A stretch of 64,000 nt of DNA from Gossypium raimondii (lineage: Eukaryota; Streptophyta; Magnoliopsida; Malvales; Malvaceae): NCBI RefSeq assembly GCF_025698545.1, contig NC_068569.1, positions 25,048,001 through 25,112,000 of the forward strand, read 5' to 3'. The notes below the pieces were generated by a model. That model did no database searches, had not been told where the DNA came from, and worked only from the letters and a program-made list of their open reading frames with translations. Both the position numbers and the translations under genes were made by a program. Positions 49,883-62,301 of this stretch are shown here, piece after piece. Within the stretch, counting starts at the first letter, position 1. Every line of letters starts with the position of its first letter.

Positions 49883-50274
49883 GGGTTAGTATTTGGTACG
49901 CTGGTAGTGTACTTTTTTTATTTCACAAATAGTCTTACAAAATTATCATGTGTCCCTTTTTAAAAAATATTTTGTTATATTTTACTATGGGTGAATATTT
50001 GGTACATTATCAGTGTACACTTTTTATTCCACAAGCAACCTTAAAAATTGACACGTGTCTCTTTTTTAAAAATATTTATTTTTTTAACATTTTACTATAT
50101 TCTTATAGGACACTTGTCTACCCTTGATCTTGTTTATGGGCTAAAAACTTCATTGACAGTGTACCAAATAATTTTCCTTTTACTATACCCCTATAGAATG
50201 CTTGTCATTTGTCAACCCCTTAACCCTACTTGTAGAATCTAAAATTCCATTAGTAGTGTACCAAATAATTTCTG
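49883..50274. mobile_element. outer Mutator-like MITE (nested pair)
   Basis: The left end GGGTTAGTATTTGGTACGCT and the right end GTGTACCAAATAATTTCTG are inverted repeats. The flanking nonamers ATAATTTTT (49874-49882) and ATAACTTTG (50275-50283) match at 7 of 9. A second element of the same family sits inside it. Confidence 0.6.
49989..50177. mobile_element. inner Mutator-like MITE, perfect 9-bp TSD
   Basis: A 189-bp element with ends GGGTGAATATTTGGTACA and TGTACCAAATAATTTTCC (inverted repeats). It is flanked by the perfect 9-bp direct repeat TTTTACTAT (49980-49988 and 50178-50186). A 9-bp duplication is typical of Mutator-like transposons. It lies within an older family member. Confidence 0.8.
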
Positions 50275-50380
50275 ATAACTTTGATCATATTTATTGAAAA
50301 AAAAGTAAAACTAAGAGACTATATCACGATTAAATTACTTTTGTTATTATCACATAATATTTAATAATATGTGTGTCAAT

Positions 50381-50515
50381 TGAGTCTTAGTTTGATTGGC
50401 ATCGACATTGTTACCACTGCAGTAGGACGTGGGTTCGAGTGCGCTGAAGCACATTATCCTCTTATTTTAAGGGTTGAGGAGGGGCTATGGATAGTTCTAA
50501 GCATTGCATTAAAAA
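50381..50515 (+). mobile_element. tRNA-derived SINE
   Basis: An A-box-like TAGTTTGATTGGC (50388-50400) and a B-box GGGTTCGAGTG (50431-50441) are spaced like a tRNA promoter. They are followed by a body, CGCTGAAGCACATTATCCTC to GGGGCTATGGATAGTTCTAA, that also appears at 52047-52147. There is no cloverleaf, so it is a SINE and not a tRNA gene. The 3' end is A-rich. Confidence 0.7.
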
Positions 50516-51120
50516 GAACATATATGATAAAAACTTATAAAAAAATTAATGTTAAAATAATAATATATGTAATATATTTTCTTTATATTTCTCTTCAAGC
50601 TCCATCCTGTACTATTTACATTACAACCCAACCAAAAGACGGATTATAATAGAACAAAGGATGTCGAGCAAAAAGCACCTTCATTTCTACATAACGGAAA
50701 GTGGTGGGTTTTAACATCCACATCGTTTCAAACTAAGTTTTACCATAACATTCCTCTAGAGCTATTAATATGCCAAAATATATTAAATCTGATAATGATA
50801 TAAAAATAACAAAAATATCAATAGAAAAATAATATGTTTTGTTTCTTATTTCTTTTCCTTTTCTTTCTCTTTTTAAGAAAGAGATATAATTATTTGTATT
50901 TAAATACATAAATTTAATCTTATAATCTTTGATTTATTCAATTATATTTAACGATTTTATATATTTTAAATTTTAATTAATTAATAATATATATAAATAT
51001 GATTTTATGGAAAACTTTTAAAAGAGAGATCGTAGTTAATTATTTCAATGACATCAATTGTTAATTAATAAATTCTTTTTAAATGCACTTAATATAATAT
51101 AGTAACTGATATAATATTTA

Positions 51121-51229
51121 GGAAAATATTTGGTATATCGCCAATGAAATTTTTAGATTTTATAAGTAGAATTAGGGTATTGATAATATTTTAAGTTTGC
51201 GTGCTATTAATGTACTAAATATTAGCACA
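51121..51229. mobile_element. short deleted copy of the same MITE family
   Basis: It starts GGAAAATATTTGGTATATCG and continues with sequence homologous to the right arm of 49883-50274 (GAAATTTTTAGATTTTATAAGTAG). It ends near TGTACTAAATATTAGCAC. Confidence 0.5.
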
Positions 51230-51858
51230 TAGTATTTTTCACTAATTATTTCAAATGTTTCTTTAATTAAACTCCTATTTTAGTTTATATTATAAATAAA
51301 TAAAATTTAAATTCATATTTTATAAAAAGAGAGCTAGGTTGGAAATAAAATGGTAGATAAAGGTATAGTTTTAAGTAATTCTGTATGCTTGATTGTAGTA
51401 TGCGAAGAATATATGGACGACAGCAACACATAACACTATTATATATAATATCATATGGGTGACCAAAATGGTATTCTTCAATCTTGGATTCTTAAATGGC
51501 ATTTTAGTTCTTGGATTCATTGCACAAGACAAATATAAAATACTATAATCATCATACTACGACTTGAATGATGGATCAGTTTGCCGATCCAAGGAATAAA
51601 TTGATTATACATTGGGAGAAACGTTTGAATGCGTCCTCACAAGCAACCATTGGATCCCCAAAACAATATCCCATGAAACATGGGATCTTGTAAACTGGAT
51701 TTATATATCCTCATAATTTGTTGATGGACAGCATTATGCTAAATTTATGGCCTTCTAAAACAATGAAGGAAGAAAAATAAAAATAAAAGGATTAGTATTT
51801 TGTTCAAAGATAGATGCGATATGTGATGGGTGTGTAAGGTTGACATATGGCAACTTCC

Positions 51859-52029
51859 CCAACAGCCACTGCTAAAATAGAGGAAGACAGAGAACAAGTA
51901 CAAATATGATCCCTAAAAGCTGGGGATGATAACAACATTTATTTTTATAGCATTTATCACCACCCTTTGTTCCTACCATTATTCTTACTTGCACCAACAG
52001 CCATTGCTAAAATAGAGGAAGATAGAGCA
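51859..52029. repeat. 36-bp direct repeat
   Basis: CCAACAGCCACTGCTAAAAT with AGAGGAAGACAGAG (from 51859) recurs from 51994 with only a few changes. The second copy is followed almost at once by a truncated SINE. Confidence 0.7.
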
Positions 52030-52046
52030 CATGTGCGGTTGTCCAT

Positions 52047-52147
52047 ACAAAAAGATATGAATTTGAGTATGCTGAAATGTATTATTTTTTTATTATGAAT
52101 TGGGGAGGGGCTATGGATAATTTTAAGAATTATATAAAAAAAAATAT
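52047..52147 (+). mobile_element. 5'-truncated SINE
   Basis: It shares the SINE body with 50432-50515 (TTGAGTATGCTGAA, GGGGAGGGGCTATGGATAAT) but the A-box half is missing. An A-run follows at the 3' end. Confidence 0.6.
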
Positions 52148-52524
52148 GTTCAGATTCTATAATGAAATTATTCAAAAAAAATTATAAATTTTTAAACTTA
52201 TAATCTTACATTTTAAACAGTTTAAAAATAATATAAAATGATATTAAAATAAAGTTAACCCAACCTTTTTTTTTCTTTGCTTGAGTTTGGAGGATTTGAA
52301 TCTACTTTTTAGGGTTTTTAAGTAAGGATTCGTATATATCGCTTAAATGTTTGGTAAGGTTAAAAGAATCGAATCAATGGATACATGATAAAAGAAAGGA
52401 AATCGAATGAAAGGTAACTTTTATTCCTACCTTAATCATATGAATAAATCCCCCCGATTAGGGTGATGACAAATATCTTATAGGATATAATAAAATATTT
52501 AAAAGAAAAAAAAAACGTATGTAG

Positions 52525-52800
52525 CAATTTTTAACTATACTTGTGGAATTAAAAATTACACTGCATATGTACCAAATACTAACCCTTTGTAACTTATATT
52601 GTTATGAATGTGTTTTTATTTTTATTTTATATAAAACGTATAAAACTATCGAGATTTAAACCTAGAGTAACTATTTGGTACATTGTCGGTGTATGTTTTT
52701 ATTCTACATAATTTTAATAAATTGAAGTGTTTTTCTTAAATATATATTTTAATAATTTACTATATCTCTATAAGACACTTGCCAATCTTGTAACACAGGT
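52525..52800. mobile_element. rearranged arms of the Mutator-like MITE family
   Basis: 52525-52590 matches the right arm (ACTTGTGGAATTAAAAATTA, then TGTACCAAATACTAACCC). 52669-52800 matches the left arm (CTATTTGGTACATTGTCGGT, then CTATAAGACACTTGCC). The arms are in the reverse of their usual order, so these are ends of two elements or a rearrangement. Confidence 0.5.
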
Positions 52801-52829
52801 TGTGAGTATAATTTTAAAAGTAAATGCAT

Positions 52830-53270
52830 AATGACTTATTTGACCCTTCAATTTTATATATATAAAAAAAGGATTTTAGTTCTTCATTTAATTTTCCGTC
52901 TCTTTTAGCCTTTGAACTTGTATTGTTTATCAAATCACCTCAAAACGGATGGAAAAATTAACGTTGATTAACTTTGCTAACATGACATCCACGTGTATCC
53001 CACATTAGTAATTAATCTTTAAAAATTAAAATATATTTTTTAAAAAATTGTATAATTCTTTTGTAATAATTTTTAAAATATTTTTTTGAATCTTTTAAAT
53101 TAAAACAAATTAATTAATTACTGACGTGGCATCCACGTGTATGCCACATCAGCAAAGTTAACAAACATTAACTTTTCCATACATTTTTTAAAATGATTTG
53201 ACAAATAACACAAATTTAAAAACTGAAGAAACAAAAGTTAAATAAATAACTAAAATAATTCTTTTTATAA
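52830..53270. repeat. inverted-repeat element (long arms)
   Basis: TTGATTAACTTTGCTAACATGACATCCACGTG-type sequence (near 52960-52998) is mirrored at 53120-53175 (CACGTGTATGCCACATCAGC, AAAGTTAACAAACATTAA). The outer arms ATGACTTATTTGACCCTTCA and TAAATAACTAAAATAATTC also pair loosely. One arm of the same family is present at about 24165-24345. Confidence 0.6.
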
Positions 53271-55103
53271 AATTTAAAAAATCAAATAAATCATAACTTA
53301 TTCTAATACAAAATTCTCATGCACTAACAACTAATTAAGGAGACTATTGGTTTAACACTATTGGTTTTATACAACTATCCTCAAAAGCAAGGGCGGTAAC
53401 TTGTAAGCAGGGGAAAATGGAAATTTTCCAACTTTGATCCTTTTCAAAAAATAACAATTTAATCTATCTTCTTAGAGTTTTGAATAAATGAATTTTTTAT
53501 GGGCTTATTCTAAAGTTGATAATTCAATTCAAAGTCCTTTAACATAAAACTTTTAATTTTAAACCCTCAAAATTTTATAATTTTATCTCTGTCCCTACAC
53601 AAAATTCTTAACTTCACTCTTATTTAAAAGTTGACATTCAATAAATTTAAAATTTTTTTTGATTGCGGATGCTCTTCGAAAAGGCCATTAAATACCCCTA
53701 ACTTCATGAGGTGAGCTACAGCTACACCACATCTCATAATTAATATATTTGAAAATCGAACCATGCTATCTACAACTTAACCCCTTATCCCTAATCTAAG
53801 GCCTCTTTTGTAAAAAAAAATAAAATAAAGAGATTGGTGTAAAGGACCGTAAATCTATAGAAAATAGATAGCTGAGATTACAAGGTGATACCTACTTGGC
53901 TTTTGTTTTGTCATTACCACAGTACCCATAGTTTGAATATTCTTCATATATAATAGTTATACCATTAAAATAGAAGAGGAAGCTTCTAGTCTGGTACCTA
54001 ATTCTAGTATTGAAAAAGAAGCCACTTTTGTCCTAATTTCTTGCTTTGATTCCTTACACACAAAAAAGGTTCAACTTTTCACCAAATCCATTTGTCCTTT
54101 CAAGCCATAAAACGGCAGATTCATGTTTTGGTTGGAATTGAGTAATTTTCTGTGTTTTATAACTTTATTAAAAGATAAATGCTGGTCACGAGTTTTATTG
54201 TATTTTTTTTGTAATTCTTTTTATTAATGATAATGATTATTCCATGAGTGGTGTGAAAATAAATTAAGAAAAGTATACAAGAGGTGTAGGGGTTATAAAG
54301 TTGTTATGTGTCTTTATTTTTAGAAAATGATGAAATTATAAATTAATACGTGATAAAATTATACTTTAACTTCTCAAACATTTATAATTCAAGTCCGACC
54401 TCTCTTAAAAAAATCTAAATTAGCCCTTGATTAAAGAACACTGAAGTATTATAATCCGCTTGTAAATTTTTTTTCACGAATAAAATAATCATTAAAATTA
54501 AATTAAATAAAAACATTAACCATCTTTTCAACTCAGACAAAAAGAAGCTATGAAATAATAATTAATAAATACATTTAAATTAAACAAAATATTATACTCA
54601 TTTTATTCTCTATACGTTTGAATTAAGTTTGAATATTAAAATCGACAATAATTTTAATAAATACCATATTAACTTAAACAAAATTAATCTCCAAGGATCG
54701 CAATACTTGTTATATCTCATCCACATACATAATTATTGAATTACAACAGGTGAATTTTTATTTAAAATATGATTTGATTTTGATGTGAAATTTTATTAGC
54801 ACCTTCAGCTTAGACTTAATCAAAATACACAAAGTTCCTCGGCTTGATACAAGAAAAGTGATAGTATTATTAAAACAATCAAATAAGGTTAAAACTGTAA
54901 TATAAAAGGATATGATTTTTTTTTCATTTGTAATTCATCTCTAAATAAAAAATTTTATTTGCAAACCATAAAAAATTTTAAATTGTTAATTCTGTTAACT
55001 AATAAATGAATTTCTTTAATCAATAAATGTTAATTTTATTAAACTTTGACCTTTTTTAATAGTATAATGGTTAAATTGTTTTTTAAAGTTTTTATCATAT
55101 AAG

Positions 55104-55473
55104 ATAGGGATAAATCTCAAAATTATACAAATTTTAATTAAATGTGCAATTGTATACATGAAATTTAATTTGGTGCAATTATATACGGAAACTTTAATTG
55201 TGTTTCAAATATATACTTGAAACATTAATTTTGATTTAATCATACACATTTAAAGAAATAAATACTTTAATTTATTTTTATATTGGATAAATATAATTAT
55301 TTATACATGCAATATATAAACATAAAATGATGGTATATCAATAATTGTGTTAACAATTTACAAGAATTGGATCAAATCAAAATTTCATGTATAAAATTGC
55401 ACAAAATCAAAGTTGTTGTATACAATTGCATATTAAACCATAGTTCATGTATAATTTTACTATTTATCTCTAT
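55104..55473. mobile_element. inverted-repeat MITE
   Basis: The ends ATAGGGATAAATCTCAAAAT and ATTTATCTCTAT are inverted repeats. The arms share TGTGCAATTGTATACATGAA and its complement near 55380-55440. The flanking TATAAG occurs on both sides (55098-55103 and 55471-55476), so the duplication could be 3-6 bp. Confidence 0.6.
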
Positions 55474-56180
55474 AAGTTATACATTATAATGGAGGAAAGG
55501 GAAAAGAGTTTATAAACATAAAGATTGAACTTTCAATTCTTGCAAATCAACTTGAAATTCACGCAAATTTATCACAAAGCCAATGATGTAATTGACATAT
55601 TAATAATAAAAGATCAATTTATTGTGATACATCTACCAAGTACTTTCACCCCAAAAATCTCTATAATATAGGTTTGGGGACTTAGTATAACTTAGGATCA
55701 TGATCAATTAAGACAACAATCTCTACAATATACTTTCGGAGATTTGGTGTAAATAACAATCATATGATCAAGTAAGACATTTGTTTGGACCAATATCATT
55801 TATGGAGCTAAACCATGGTTATCGATATTATTTTAGTATTGATGGTATTAGTTAATATTTTCTCGTCTTAAATTGATATCAAGTAGTTTTAAGTTTTGTT
55901 CTAATTAAAATTTTGGTGTATTTCTATTGTTTCAATATATTTTGATTCGTTTTGATTAATAATAGCTTGTATCAGTCTATGCTAGTTGATATAAGATTTT
56001 AATATTTTAAGCAAATTTTATTTTTATACCTTAACTATTTTATTTTTATAATTACATTTTAAAATAAAATATAATCATTTAATTAAATTATTAAAATTTA
56101 TTAATAATTTTAAAATTTATATTTATATATGTAATTAAGGTATATTTGCATATTTTTGTATATATGCAATTGAAGTATGA

Positions 56181-56224
56181 GGAAAATATTTGGTACACTG
56201 TTAGTGAAATTTAAAAATTGTGTA
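56181..56224. mobile_element. MITE end interrupted by Copia
   Basis: GGAAAATATTTGGTACACTG is the family terminus seen at 49989 and 51121. The sequence runs 44 bp and is then cut by the Copia element at 56225. Confidence 0.5.
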
Positions 56225-56611
56225 TGTAAAAAAAAAAGAATGTCGGTAATGACAATATATCACAAAGAAAAGAGAAATAAGATAAAGAACACACAGATTT
56301 TTACGTGGAAACCTTTTTGGGAAAAAAATCACGAGCAGAGGAGAAGAAAATTTACTATGTCGAATTCGAATGATTACAAGAGAAGTTGACTATGTCTATT
56401 TATAGGCTTGTAAAATCATATTCTAATAGGAGTGTAGTAAGATTGAAACAACTTATTCTAATCAATATCAAATAGATGGAGTTTAATAAGGTTTAAAAAA
56501 ACCTTATTCTAAAATAAAATAAAAAAGTATAGTTCTATAAGGATTTTGCTATTATTTTATTTTACCACTATATTTTATTTAAATAAGGATTCGGGTCACT
56601 TAATTCTAACA
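56225..56611 (-). repeat. 3' LTR of Copia element
   Basis: 387 bp, running on the minus strand from TGTTAGAATTAAG to TTTTTACA. It contains one TATAAATA box (56397-56404 on the minus strand). It matches the 5' LTR apart from an internal 123-bp duplication found only there. Confidence 0.9.
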
Positions 56612-56713
56612 ATCTTCACCTTGACACGAATTCTCAATGAACAAGTTTTTCATCGCGAACTCTTAATGAACAAGTTCTCCACCTCTTCCATAAAATCCCT
56701 TAAGGGTTTAACT

Positions 56714-59552
56714 TCAACAATGAACACCTATCAAGTCTAAGCAATGCTCAAACTTGGTTATAGGAAGTGACTTAGTCATCATATCTGTAGGATTTTCATG
56801 ATTACTAATTTTGCTCGAAACAATATCACCACAAGCAATAATATCACAAACAAAATGATACCGAACATCAATGTGTTTTGTTCTCTCATGAAACATTTGA
56901 TCTTTTGTAAGGAAAATGGCACTCTGGCTGTCACAAAATACTGTATTAATTTGAAGGTCTTCATTGAATTCACTAAAGAGTCCCTTCAACCAAATAGCTT
57001 CTTTACAAGCCTCAGTAATTGCCATGTACTCAGCTTTAGTGGTAGACAAAGCAACTGTAGTTTGTAAAGTGGCTTTCCAACTAATTGCACAACCTCCAAT
57101 TGTAAAGACATAACCTGTGAGAGATCTTCTTCTATCAAGGTCTCCAGCAAAATCAGCATCAACATACCCAATGACTCCATATCTAGTTCTTCCAAACTAT
57201 AAGCAAACATCAGTAGTACCTCGTAAGTATCTTAAAATCCACTGAACTGCTTTTCAATGTTCTTTACCGGAATTCACCATGTATCTACTAACTGCACTGA
57301 CTGCATATGATAAATCTGGACATGAACAAACCATGGCATACATGAGAGATCCCACTGCACTAGAGTATAGAACATGTGACATGTACTCAATCTCATCATC
57401 TGATTGTGGAGACAAAGCCGATTAAAGTCTGAAATTGGCTGCTAAAGGAGTACTAATAGGCTTAGCATTCTGCATATTGAATCTGCAAAGAACTTTCTCA
57501 ATGTACCCTTTCTGACTTAGGTACAATTTACTTGCTTTTCTATCTCTGAGAATCTCCATCCCAAGTAGCTTCTTTGCTGGTCCCAAATCTTTCATCTCAA
57601 ATGCTTCACTTAGTTGGGCTTTGACCTTTCTTATTTATCTTTCACTACTACCAACATGTCATCAACATAAAGGAATAGATACACAAAAGAACCATCACTG
57701 TTTTTCTTAAAGTAAACACAATTGTCAAAGCTACTTATTTTAAAATCATGAGAAGTCATAAAGGAATCAAATCTCTTGTACCACTATCTTGGTGACTGTT
57801 TTAAACTGTAAAGAGACTTTTTCAACAAGCCAACATAGTCATCTTTTTCTGAAACTGTAAAACCCTTAGGTTGTTGCATGTAAATATCCTCCTCAAGTTC
57901 TCCATGCAAAAATGCAGTTTTTACATCTAACTGCTCAAGCTCCAAATCATGCATGACCACAATACCAAGCAAAGCTCGAATCGAATTATGCTTCACAACT
58001 GGGGAGAACACATCTGTGAAGTCCACTCCTGGAATTTGACTGTAACCCTTTGCAACTAGCCTTGCTTTATATATGGGTTCTTCAACTCCTAGAGTCCCCT
58101 CTTTCTTTTTAAACACTCATTTACAACGAACAATTTTTTTACCTTTAGGAAGTTTCACAAGATTCCATGTTTTGTTTTTGTAGAGTGATTCCATCTCCTC
58201 TTGCATAGCAAACACCCACTTTTCTGAGTCTTCACAACTAACCGCCTCAGAATAATTAGATGGCTCTTGGTTTGCATCTATATCTTCAGCCGCATTTAAA
58301 GCATAAGCAACTAAATAAGCCTCGGCATACTTCTTTGGAGGTTTAATTTCTCTTCTAGTTCTTTTTTGGCGATAGAGTATTGTGGTGAAGAAGAAACTCT
58401 ATTTTGAATTTTTGTACTGGCTTGAGGAGTCGACCCTGTTATAGATTCTGAATTAATCTGATGCTCCACCTGCTTTTAATTTTCTTTATTGGAAGAGTCT
58501 TTAAGAGAAAAGTTAGGTAGCATAGCAGTTTCATCAAAAACAATATCTCTGCTAATCACAACTTTTCTATTTTCAGGACATTATAACTTATACCCTTTTA
58601 CACCAGCTTTATAACCAAGAAAAACACATTTAATGGATCTCGATTCTAATGTTTAATTATCAATATAAGCATATGCAGGACACCCAAAGATCTTTATATC
58701 AGAATAGTAAGCAGGATTACCAGACTATACCTCTTGTGAAGTCTTTTTCTTAATGACAATGAATAGAGATCAGTTGATCAAAAAACATGCAGTAGAGGTA
58801 GCTTCATCCCAAAATGACTTTGGCAAGTTGGCATTTGACAACATACATCGAACCTTTTCTATGATCGTTCTGTTCACTCGTTCTACAATGCCGTTTTGCT
58901 GTGGAGTATGACAAACTGTCAAGTGTCTCACGATCCCTTCTGACTTGCACAATTCATTAAACTCATCAGAACAGAAATCTAAGCTATTTTCTGTGCGAAG
59001 GTATTTTATTTGTTTTCTCGTCTATTTTTCAATCATAGTTTTCCAAGACTTAAATGCGGAAAACACATCGCTTTTCTGCTTCAGGAAGAACACCCACACT
59101 TTTCTGGAAAAATTATCAATAAAAGTTAGCATATAATTAGTTCCACCTCTCGAAGGCACTCTGGATGGCCCCCACAGATCTATTTAAATATACTCCAACG
59201 TTCCCTTCGTGTTATGGATCCCTTTGGTGAATCGAACTCTCTTTTGCTTCCCAAAAATGCAGTGCTCACAAAACTTCAGTTTGCAAATTCCTTACCCATC
59301 AAGAAGTCTTCTTTTGCTTAATTCTACCATTTTATTCTCACTCATATGCCCTAGGCCCATATGTCAAAGTTTAGTAATATCATCATTTGACAAGGAAAAG
59401 GATGCAACAGCTGCATCACCAATAACAGTAGAACTCTGCAAAACATATAACTTTGCAGTCTTTCTTTGCCCTTTCATCACAACGAGGGAACCTTTGGAAA
59501 TCTTCAAAAATTCACTTTCAGCTGTGTATTTGTACCCTTTTGAATCAAGAGT
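56714..59552 (-). pseudogene. Copia integrase, RT and RNase H, broken
   Basis: The minus strand reads, in order: the end of the gag-pre-integrase region (DSKGYKYTAESEFLKISKGS just inside 59552), an integrase zinc part (LGHMSENKM..CEHCIFGKQKRVRF), an integrase core with CHTPQQNGIVERVNRTI (58952-58770), an RT (ARLVAKGYSQIPGVDFTDVF and LDVKTAFLHGELEEDIYMQQ in 58116-57784; YVDDM near 57658-57672) and RNase H ([19 protein letters not shown] to the end, 57049-56714). Several stops and frame changes lie between these blocks. In the integrase the usual catalytic Asp of the D-N-G motif is Glu (TENSLDF, codon 58991-58989), so the enzyme would be impaired even if the frame were open. Confidence 0.88.
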
Positions 59553-62301
59553 TGTAACAGCTCAATTTTGGGCCTAGTCGGAACAGTGGTTTCGGGACCA
59601 CAAATTCGAAGAGGATAAAATTTTTATTTTTATTATATTTTTATGGTCTACAATTTCACAAAATGATTTCATGAAAATTTCGTTCGAAAATTTCAACGTT
59701 TGGGCATTCAATTTAGTCAAAAGAACTAAATTGTAAAAAGTGCAAAAGTTGAGATCTACATGTTAGAGGTGTCCAATTGTTATGAAATTTTAAATTGGAG
59801 GTTCTTATATGGTAATTAGACCATTGGTTAAGTTGGTGGACAAAAATGGACATGGTTAGACATGTTTCCAAAGTTTTTCATTAAGGGCATTTTGGTCATT
59901 TAGTTATTAAAATGAATTAAAAACAAATTAAAAGCCAATTTTTGTCCATCTTCAACCCCTAGGCCAAAAATTGCATGGAGAAACCATGGCTAGGGTTTTT
60001 CACGCTTCCAAGCTCGATTGTAAGTCCGTTCAAGCCTCGTTTTTAATGATTTTTACGTTTTTGAAATCCTCGTAACAAGATTTACCTATTTTTACCATTA
60101 TTTTGAACTAGGGTTTGTGTTTAAAAATTTACCCATGAATGATATGCATGTATTTTGATGTTTTATGGAAGAATATGAATGTTTGGAGTGTGATGAACGT
60201 CTTTTACTAAGTGATTTTCGATGAAAATGCCTAAAAGGATTAATTCGTAAAAGTTATAAAATATGTCACAAGTGTGTGAAAAAGTGAGAATTGTGGACTG
60301 CTATAGTTATGAAAATGGTTCGTCTAGGCCTAAAATGCAAGAAAATTGAATAAAACTATTTTATGAGCCTAGGGGCAAAATCATAATTTTGTGAAACTTT
60401 AGGGGCAAAAATATAATTTTCCAAAGTATGATTTTTTGACTAAATTGAATAATGTGAGTGTTAAACAAGTTAAATGTGTTATTATAAATCAAGAAAAATG
60501 AGAAATTGACTTTGATCAGTAAAAAGAAAAGTGAGAAAAAGTGAAATTATAAAAGAGTACATTTAGCAACAAAACAGTTTAGACAGCAACAGTTGTGTGA
60601 ATTTGAAAAGTCACCAAAAATTTTTGAAATTGAATTAGAGGCTGAATAATATATGAAATTAAAGCTGAATGAGCCTATTTTCACATAAAAGAGACAAAGC
60701 AAGCAAAAGAGTTTTATATTATGAGATATTTTAATTTTAGTGAGACAGGGCTAGAATGATTTCGAAATCCCCTGTTCTTAATTTGGAAAATCATTAAAAA
60801 TTGTAAAAAAATAATTATGAGATAAACTTTATATTTTTAGAATCCTGAATGAGTTTATTTTCAAAATAAATAAACAAGAACATTATCCGAATTTTGTACT
60901 ATGAAATAATTAATTTTAAGTGAAGAAAAGTCAGAACTGTCTAGTAGTGAAACAGGGGAAAATTTAAAGAATAAACTGTACTTATTGGCTAAGAAAAAAA
61001 TTCTAAAAATTTTATGGTAAGAATATATGTGAGTCTAATTTCGGAAAAAATTAACGGATCTTAATTTGGAACTTAGTAGCTCGAGATATAAATAAATTAG
61101 TGACTCTGACTCTGACAGACAATTTGAATTTACATACAGGAAAATAGTGAAAGTATGGATAATGTTGTTTAAGTGTGTTATACACATTAAGGATGTGGAA
61201 TGGAGAGGAGTGGGAGGAAAATTGGAAAATATATGAATAATTTGTGTATAATTGGTCATATGCTCGATTATGATTGATAAACGATGAAATAGAAATGATG
61301 TTTATATTTGCGCATGATTGGTCATGGTTTAAGCTCATGTGGAAAAATAAAGTTTCGTAGTATATGTGTATGGTATATTTGGAATATGATATGGCTTGAG
61401 GTAATGTGATGAATGGTTTATGAATTAACACATGTTGGTAAGTTTGATACATGAACAAATGTTGTGTTCATCTATGCTTATAATGCTTATGCTATATGTT
61501 TATTTGGTTAACATATTTGGTGTACATGCTTAGGCTTTAGCCAAGATGTGGTTGGATTATGCCACGTTAAACTTATAAGTTATGCATTGAGATGGTAAGT
61601 GCCTAAATGGAAATATGCTTGTGATCTTGACAAGGGTGGTAAGGTTTAAATTATGTAATCTTTAGCGAAATGGTTTATCACGTGGTTAATTCCAAAAAAG
61701 AATTATGTTTAAATGCATTAGCTTGCGACTATGGTTGAATGATATGCTTATGTCTTGTGTGATATGCATAGGAAACAAGTGTGGAAAGATAATGAAATAG
61801 TAAGTTCATATTTGAAGTGAAAAATGATGAAAAAGGGGATGATAAGTTTAATTGATGTTGTTATTTAAGCTAAAGTAATATTTTCATTGAAAATTTGAGA
61901 ATTTCATAAATGTGTTAATGAATGGTATAATCGATAAACGTTGAGTTAAATGGTAAATACGTATTAGTATTGAATTTACTAATATTGAATTGTACGTGAA
62001 TTAAATGAAAATTGCTAGTGATAGGATTTGAATTGTGAGCATGAGAAATTGTGAATTGAATAAAAAGAAATGAAGCATTGAATTGCATGAGTATGTATCG
62101 AGTCTCGTAGGCCCTATTTATTATAAATATAATATTTTGAGGATATATTGTGAAGAATTATAAAAGCATGTTAATTATTTAAAAGTTTTAATTTAGATGA
62201 AATTTTATAACTCGGTTCAATACGTTTACAAGTGTATGTGTTCTAGTAATGCCTCGTACCCTATTTCGGTGTTGAATACGAGTAAGGGGTGTTACAAGAG
62301 T
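59548..62301. mobile_element. solo LTR nested in Copia, perfect TSD
   Basis: The LTR is 59553-62296 (2744 bp), beginning TGTAACAGCTC and ending GGGTGTTACA. It is bracketed by the perfect pentamer AGAGT at 59548-59552 and 62297-62301. It splits the Copia gag-pre-integrase region: ELKRNLISLSTL ends on one side and LDSKGYKYTAE begins on the other. There are no internal coding frames of note. The ends resemble the other solo LTR at 4196, but the bodies differ, so they are related and not the same family. Confidence 0.92.

Larger units (their letters stand above)
48254..56219. other. intergenic, MITE-rich
   Basis: The GRAS leader and promoter occupy the first several hundred bases. No further gene is supported. 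The region holds a nested Mutator-like MITE family (49883-50274 and scattered copies), SINE pieces (50381-50515 and 52047-52147), a 36-bp direct repeat (51859 and 51994) and two inverted-repeat elements (about 52830-53270 and 55104-55473). Confidence 0.6.

Noticed and set aside
50388..50441. tRNA-like A-box and B-box
   Set aside because: No cloverleaf stems or anticodon arm; fits a SINE promoter better than a tRNA gene.
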